Positions 14,044 to 17,906 of a DNA stretch of 17,906 nucleotides are shown here, in pieces. The stretch's first letter is position 1. Each line of letters begins with the position of its first letter. Below the pieces are notes generated by a model. The model saw only the letters and a program-made list of their open reading frames with translations, did not search any database and was not told where the DNA came from. The stretch is from Deltaproteobacteria bacterium. GTDB lineage: Bacteria; Desulfobacterota; Anaeroferrophillalia; Anaeroferrophillales; Tharpellaceae. The DNA lies in contig DAOWIX010000020.1 of assembly GCA_030640695.1 (NCBI GenBank), forward strand, positions 1 through 17,906. Direction: 5' to 3'. The position numbers were made by a program, and so were the translations under genes.

Positions 14044-15159
14044 ATGAGTGATTTTACAATATCTGATGCCGGTTTTATGCAGGCCGCCTTGGTAATTGCC
14101 CGCAAGGGGCTGGGACTGACCGCACCAAACCCCATGGTTGGGGCGGTGATCGTCGCCGATGGTGAAATTGTCGGCCGCGGCTTTCATCCCCGGGCCGGAG
14201 AGCCTCACGCCGAAATCTTTGCCTTACGCGAAGCCGGTGAACGGGCCTTAAACGCCGAGCTCTTCGTCACCCTGGAACCTTGCAACCACCAGGGGAAAAC
14301 CCCGCCCTGTACTCAGGCGATAATCCGTTCAGGGATACGCCGGGTAGTTATCGGAACCCCCGACCCCAACCCATCGGTTGCAGGCCGGGGTGCGACCAGT
14401 CTCGAAGAGGCTGGTATCAAGGTCGAAATTGGTTTATTGGCGCAAGAGTGCTGTCGACTTAATGAGGCCTGGAATAAATATATCACCACCGGCCTGCCCT
14501 TTGTCACACTCAAGAGCGCGGCCAGCCTCGACGGCCGTATCGCTACCCGCACCGGCAACTCACAATGGATTACGAACGAAAAATCACGCCACTATGTCCA
14601 TCAACTGAGAGCTACGCATGATGCCATCCTGGTCGGCATCGGCACCCTCTTAAAAGACAATCCCAAATTAACCGCACGCCGTCCCGGAGAAGAGCCCCGC
14701 AACCCTTACCGCATTGTCGTCGATTCTCTCCTGCGCACCCCCTTAAAGTCTAAAGTTTTCGGTTCCGACGGCACTCAAAAGATGCTATTGGCCACCCGCC
14801 AGCAGAGTGCAGAGAAGCTCGCCCCTTACCGTAAACTGGTTAAAGATATCCTGATTCTGCCAACTAACAGCCTGGGTCAGGTCGACCTTCTGGAGTTAAT
14901 GAAAGAACTCGGCACCCGGGGAATTACGTCGGTACTGATTGAAGGCGGATCCGAAATCAACGGCTCAGCTCTTGACAATCGGATTATCGATAAAGTCTGC
15001 TTTTTCTACGCCCCGATTCTGGTCGGTGGCCGCGGCAGCCTCGGGATGATCAGTGGTGAGGGAGCCGATACCATTGATCAGGCGCTGCCGGTAAAAGATA
15101 TCACCATTCGCCATTTTGATGATGATCTGTGTCTCGAAGGTTACATCGACCATTGCTGA
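14044..15159 (+). CDS. ribD: Bifunctional riboflavin biosynthesis deaminase/reductase
   Basis: RibD catalyses the second and third steps of riboflavin synthesis: deamination of the pyrimidine from GTP, then NADPH-dependent reduction of its ribose. The 371-residue product has a complete N-terminal deaminase domain with zinc site PHAE (His55, Glu57) and PCNHQGKTPPC (Cys80, Cys89), and a C-terminal reductase domain (residues about 150-371) with TLKSAASLDGRIA, VGIGTLLKDNP and IEGGSEINGS. Both activities should be present. The ribosome binding site is poor. No FMN riboswitch is visible; the upstream space is occupied by the inverted-repeat element. Other rib genes, which often follow ribD in this gene order, are not here; lpxK comes next. 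Confidence 0.95.
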   Translation: MSDFTISDAGFMQAALVIARKGLGLTAPNPMVGAVIVADGEIVGRGFHPRAGEPHAEIFALREAGERALNAELFVTLEPCNHQGKTPPCTQAIIRSGIRRVVIGTPDPNPSVAGRGATSLEEAGIKVEIGLLAQECCRLNEAWNKYITTGLPFVTLKSAASLDGRIATRTGNSQWITNEKSRHYVHQLRATHDAILVGIGTLLKDNPKLTARRPGEEPRNPYRIVVDSLLRTPLKSKVFGSDGTQKMLLATRQQSAEKLAPYRKLVKDILILPTNSLGQVDLLELMKELGTRGITSVLIEGGSEINGSALDNRIIDKVCFFYAPILVGGRGSLGMISGEGADTIDQALPVKDITIRHFDDDLCLEGYIDHC

Positions 15160-15206
15160 CAAAGTGAAACGTCCCTCCGCGCCTAGCATCTGAACATTTT
15201 ACTTTG
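15160..15206 (+). other. Hairpin in the ribD-lpxK gap
   Basis: CAAAGTGAAA (15160-15169), directly after the ribD stop, can pair with TTTTACTTTG (15197-15206) over ten pairs including one G-U, around a 27-base loop. It lacks a GC-rich stem and a following T-run, so it is at most a weak terminator or processing site. Confidence 0.3.
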
Positions 15207-15231
15207 CCAGCAGAAATTTATTTCTTTACAA

Positions 15232-16332
15232 TTGAGGGCTAAGATACTGAACTATAGCAACCTGCTCACCGCACCGGCATTACTCTACGGTGCCTTTATG
15301 GCCGGGCGCAATACTCTCTATGAACTCATTCCCTCCTTAAGCGAAGCTGTTGAGATTCCGGTTATCTGCGTCGGCAACCTTAGCACCGGAGGTACCGGCA
15401 AAACCCCAATGGTCGCTTATTTATTTGACTATTTTGATAAACATGACTTGAAAGTTGCCATCCTTTCACGTGGTTATGGCCGCAAAGAGAGTATGAATCC
15501 ACAAATCATCACCCGGAACTCCACGCTTGACCATTTAGCGGCCCAACAGATAGGTGATGAAGCCCTAATGCTCCATCAGCAGATACCCGATGCCGCCCTG
15601 ATTCTTGATGGTGACCGGATTCGCGGAGCAACAGCTGCGATCAAACAACTGGCACCCGACCTTATCCTGATGGACGATGGCTTCCAACACCGGCGCCTGC
15701 GCCGCAATTTCAACCTGCTCATGATCGACAGTCAAAAGCTCTTCGGCAATCGCCGGCAATTACCAGCCGGCCCTTTGCGCGAACCCTTTAACGCTCTCAA
15801 ACGGGCTGATGCGGTTGTCCTCAACAAATTTGACCAGCGTCATCCTCATTTTTACCAGGAATCAGCTGAGCTTTTGAACCATATCTCCCCCGAGAAGGTC
15901 TTTTGCTCAAGCTACCACTTTCGCCAATTCACCGCAGCTGATGGCAGTGGCAGCTCAAGTTTAGATGAAATCAAAAACTTAGGGCCGCTTTGCGCCTGCT
16001 CAGGACTTGCCAATAACAACTATTTTTTCGCCCAGCTTAAGGGGCTCGGATTAAAACTTGAGGAGACCTGCTCGTTTAACGATCATCACAACTATAGCGC
16101 AAGCGACATCAAACGTCTTATGAACATGAGCGGCCCCCGACCACTGATCACGACTGCTAAGGATGCAGTCAAACTCAAAGCTTTAGCCGAGACCAAAGAG
16201 AAAGCTCTTCTTAAACAACTCTGGGTGGCGGAGATAGGCTTGAAAATCGAAAATGAAAGTAAATTTTTAAAACTCTTTGAGCCTTTTCTCACACCGAAAA
16301 ACCAGCCAACCATTAAACCTGCGCGCCCATGA
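15232..16332 (+). CDS. lpxK: Tetraacyldisaccharide 4'-kinase LpxK
   Basis: LpxK phosphorylates the 4' position of the lipid A disaccharide at the inner face of the inner membrane. The 366-residue product has an N-terminal amphipathic/hydrophobic segment (residues 8-30) for membrane contact, the P-loop GNLSTGGTGKTP with Lys57, LSRGYGRK, the MDDGFQHRRLRRN block and PAGPLREP, all characteristic of LpxK. The start is uncertain: a TTG at 15232 keeps the membrane segment but has no clear ribosome binding site; the first ATG (Met23) would cut the segment; a CTG at 15190 is also in frame. Its stop overlaps the next gene by four bases. Confidence 0.93.
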   Translation: MRAKILNYSNLLTAPALLYGAFMAGRNTLYELIPSLSEAVEIPVICVGNLSTGGTGKTPMVAYLFDYFDKHDLKVAILSRGYGRKESMNPQIITRNSTLDHLAAQQIGDEALMLHQQIPDAALILDGDRIRGATAAIKQLAPDLILMDDGFQHRRLRRNFNLLMIDSQKLFGNRRQLPAGPLREPFNALKRADAVVLNKFDQRHPHFYQESAELLNHISPEKVFCSSYHFRQFTAADGSGSSSLDEIKNLGPLCACSGLANNNYFFAQLKGLGLKLEETCSFNDHHNYSASDIKRLMNMSGPRPLITTAKDAVKLKALAETKEKALLKQLWVAEIGLKIENESKFLKLFEPFLTPKNQPTIKPARP

Positions 16333-16940
16333 CCAGACCACCCCTCAAACCCACCATAAAAACCCAAGGTGCTGTTTTTCTTGACCGGGACGGCACCATC
16401 ATCAAAGAGGTTAACTACTTAAACCGAATTCAAGATGTCGAGCTTCTACCCCAGGCAGCAGAAGCAATCGCCAAACTAAACCAACAACAGATACCAGTTA
16501 TCCTGGTCTCCAATCAGTCCGGCATTGCCCGAGGCAAATTCAGCGAAAACTTCGTTGCCAAAACCCATCGCCATCTTCAGGAGATGCTGAACCGCCAGGG
16601 AGCCCACCTGGATGATTTTTTCTTTTGTCCTCATCACCCTGAATCCGGAAAGGCTCCCTACAAAAAAGTCTGCGCCTGCCGCAAACCGGCCCCCGGCCTC
16701 CTCTATGAGGCAGCGGCCCGGCATCATCTGGGCCTTTCTGAATCATATGTCATCGGTGATAAACTGATTGATGTCGAACTGGCGCTACGGGTTGGCGGGA
16801 AAGGTCTTCTGGTGGAAACCGGACATGGGAAAAGTGAAAAAGAGAAGATTGCTAAAAGTGAAATTAAGCCAACTTTTATCGCTACCGATCTTTACGCCGC
16901 TGTAAACTGGATCTTAGCTCACCGCAAGAGAGAAACGTAA
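16329..16940 (+). CDS. gmhB: D-glycero-manno-heptose 1,7-bisphosphate 7-phosphatase (HAD family)
   Basis: GmhB removes the 7-phosphate from heptose bisphosphate in the pathway to ADP-heptose, the inner-core LPS sugar. The 203-residue protein shows the HAD nucleophile motif DRDGT (Asp19, Asp21), SNQSG (61-65), and the zinc loop specific to this subfamily, CPHHPE with Cys100 and His102 plus CACRKP with Cys115 and Cys117, followed by GDKLIDVELA, the HAD motif with acidic residues. An N-terminal segment of about 13 residues (RPPLKPTIKTQ) is longer than usual. It overlaps lpxK by four bases, indicating coupling, and an LpxL-like gene follows. The closely related histidinol-phosphate phosphatases share these motifs, but the LPS neighbours favour GmhB. 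Confidence 0.9.
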   Translation: MTRPPLKPTIKTQGAVFLDRDGTIIKEVNYLNRIQDVELLPQAAEAIAKLNQQQIPVILVSNQSGIARGKFSENFVAKTHRHLQEMLNRQGAHLDDFFFCPHHPESGKAPYKKVCACRKPAPGLLYEAAARHHLGLSESYVIGDKLIDVELALRVGGKGLLVETGHGKSEKEKIAKSEIKPTFIATDLYAAVNWILAHRKRET

Positions 16941-16993
16941 CAAGGTCAACATATTTTAAAACTACGAAATAAAAAAATCTGGAAAAGTTTTGA

Positions 16994-17013
16994 TAACCTG
17001 CTATGTCAGGTTA
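16994..17013 (+). promoter_or_regulatory. Hairpin directly upstream of the lpxL-like ribosome binding site
   Basis: TAACCTG (16994-17000) and CAGGTTA (17007-17013) form a perfect 7-bp stem with a 6-base loop. The 3' arm ends one base before GGAAAAGGG, the ribosome binding site of the next gene. No T-run follows, so it is not a terminator. It could affect ribosome access or mRNA stability. Confidence 0.45.
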
Positions 17014-17029
17014 GGAAAAGGGTAATAAA

Positions 17030-17906
17030 TTGCTGAAAATACCTGCTGACTGGAGCGACCGCGGAACCGTTTGCTGCTTTAAAGCCGCAAGTGCTATTTT
17101 CAATCTGCTGCCAACCGCTGACGCTTATACACTGGGACATCAGTTTGCCAGGTTATGGCTAACCCTCGACCGCGGCCATCGCCGCATTATTGAGAAAAAC
17201 CTCGACCTCGCCCTACAACTCAAACCGGGCACGCCTGAAGCACAACAGCTGCAATCAGAGATTGTGCAACATTTAGGTTTCAACTTAAGTGAATTTTTTC
17301 TCCTCCAGAATCCAGCCTGTCGCCGCCTGCTGAAGAAAAATCTGCACATCACCGGACTTGAACACCTGCTCAAAGCGCAAAGTGACGGTTCGGGAGCAAT
17401 TATTGTTTCGGCCCACCTAGGCAACTGGGAGTTGGCCGGTTTTCTCTCCACATTAATGCAAAAACCGATCGCCACGGTAGCTAAACCGATCAAGGGCAAA
17501 CCCCGCCTCTATAGGGCCATTGAGAAAAGCCGCAAAGAGGTCGGCTTCACCCCTGTAAACAAAAGCGGCAGCGCCGGCACCCTGGTAAGAAACCTGAAAA
17601 TGGGTGATATTATCGCTCTGCTCGTCGACCAGCGCGTGCGCCGCCGTTTAAGGATATGGTCGCCATTTTTCGGTCACCAAGTTCCCACCATCCCCTCACC
17701 AGCCATCCTCGCCCGGCTCAGCGGCAGCCCAATAATCCCGGCCTTCACCACCCGGACACGCCCCCTGCACCATCAGATTGTGATAGAAGAGCCGATCTTC
17801 GTACCGCGCACCGGCAACAGTCGTGAAGTGGTCGCCGACTACACCCAACGCATAAACCTGCTCATCGAAAAACAGATCCGCAACTCACCAGCCCAATGGT
17901 TTTGGC
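17030..17906 (+). CDS. Lipid A acyltransferase of the LpxL/HtrB family (partial, cut by window end)
   Basis: This membrane-bound enzyme would transfer a secondary acyl chain from acyl-ACP to (Kdo)-lipid IVA. 292 codons are visible and the frame is still open at the window end; family members have about 290-320 residues. The catalytic HX4E motif is present in SAHLGNWELAG, followed by VDQRVRR and, near the edge, SPAQWFW, matching the family's conserved PxxWxW region. The start is a TTG at 17030 with AAAAGGG seven bases upstream; no ATG would keep the N-terminal helical segment (FKAASAIFNLLP and on). The context lpxK-gmhB supports an LPS role, but a relative acylating another lipid cannot be excluded. 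Confidence 0.88.
   Translation, partial: MLKIPADWSDRGTVCCFKAASAIFNLLPTADAYTLGHQFARLWLTLDRGHRRIIEKNLDLALQLKPGTPEAQQLQSEIVQHLGFNLSEFFLLQNPACRRLLKKNLHITGLEHLLKAQSDGSGAIIVSAHLGNWELAGFLSTLMQKPIATVAKPIKGKPRLYRAIEKSRKEVGFTPVNKSGSAGTLVRNLKMGDIIALLVDQRVRRRLRIWSPFFGHQVPTIPSPAILARLSGSPIIPAFTTRTRPLHHQIVIEEPIFVPRTGNSREVVADYTQRINLLIEKQIRNSPAQWFW

Overview
The window looks like a piece of a Gram-negative, anaerobic-respiring chromosome, most probably from the Desulfuromonadales / Desulfobacterota (former Deltaproteobacteria). The reasons are a ten-haem c-type cytochrome of the MtrA/DmsE/PioA type, an ETF plus acyl-CoA dehydrogenase cassette, lipid A and heptose genes, and the order rpmF-plsX-fabD-fabG-acpP-fabF-rpiB-glyA-dCMP deaminase-nrdR-ribD, which I associate with that group. 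The taxonomic call is an inference from gene content, not a database match.

Layout. (1) 1-1063, minus strand: a decahaem lipoprotein cytochrome, followed by the first 13 codons of another exported protein. Together they suggest an outer-membrane electron conduit. (2) 1064-1744: a 0.7-kb AT-rich divergent intergenic region with a structured leader for the cytochrome gene and a candidate minus-strand promoter. (3) 1745-5503, plus strand: etfB, a repeat-like spacer, etfA and a long acyl-CoA dehydrogenase, forming a fatty-acid or acyl-CoA oxidation cassette. (4) 5572-10944: a promoter, then rpmF, plsX, a second promoter, fabD, fabG, acpP, a strong terminator and fabF. This is the fatty-acid/phospholipid initiation cluster, but fabH is missing from its usual place between plsX and fabD. 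(5) 11033-15159: a fused rpiB-glyA gene, a heptanucleotide repeat tract, dCMP deaminase, nrdR, a nested inverted-repeat element and ribD, covering pentose, one-carbon, nucleotide and riboflavin metabolism. (6) 15232-17906: lpxK, a GmhB-type phosphatase and an LpxL/HtrB-type acyltransferase cut by the window end, for lipid A and inner-core LPS.

How the genes work together. Acyl-CoA dehydrogenase passes electrons to ETF, and in such bacteria electrons ultimately reach respiratory cytochromes, so the divergent cytochrome locus may be functionally related; this is inference. The fab cluster makes acyl-ACP. PlsX turns acyl-ACP into acyl-phosphate for phospholipid, and the lipid A enzymes downstream also use acyl-ACP products. 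SHMT, dCMP deaminase and NrdR all bear on dTMP and dNTP supply.

The most notable items are the in-frame RpiB-SHMT fusion, the 128-bp nested inverted-repeat element that appears to place a promoter in front of ribD, the missing fabH with a promoter and foldable leader in its place, the terminator between acpP and fabF, and the structured cytochrome leader. I see no clear defence system, phage, CRISPR array, rRNA or tRNA, and no convincing wholly new multi-gene system.
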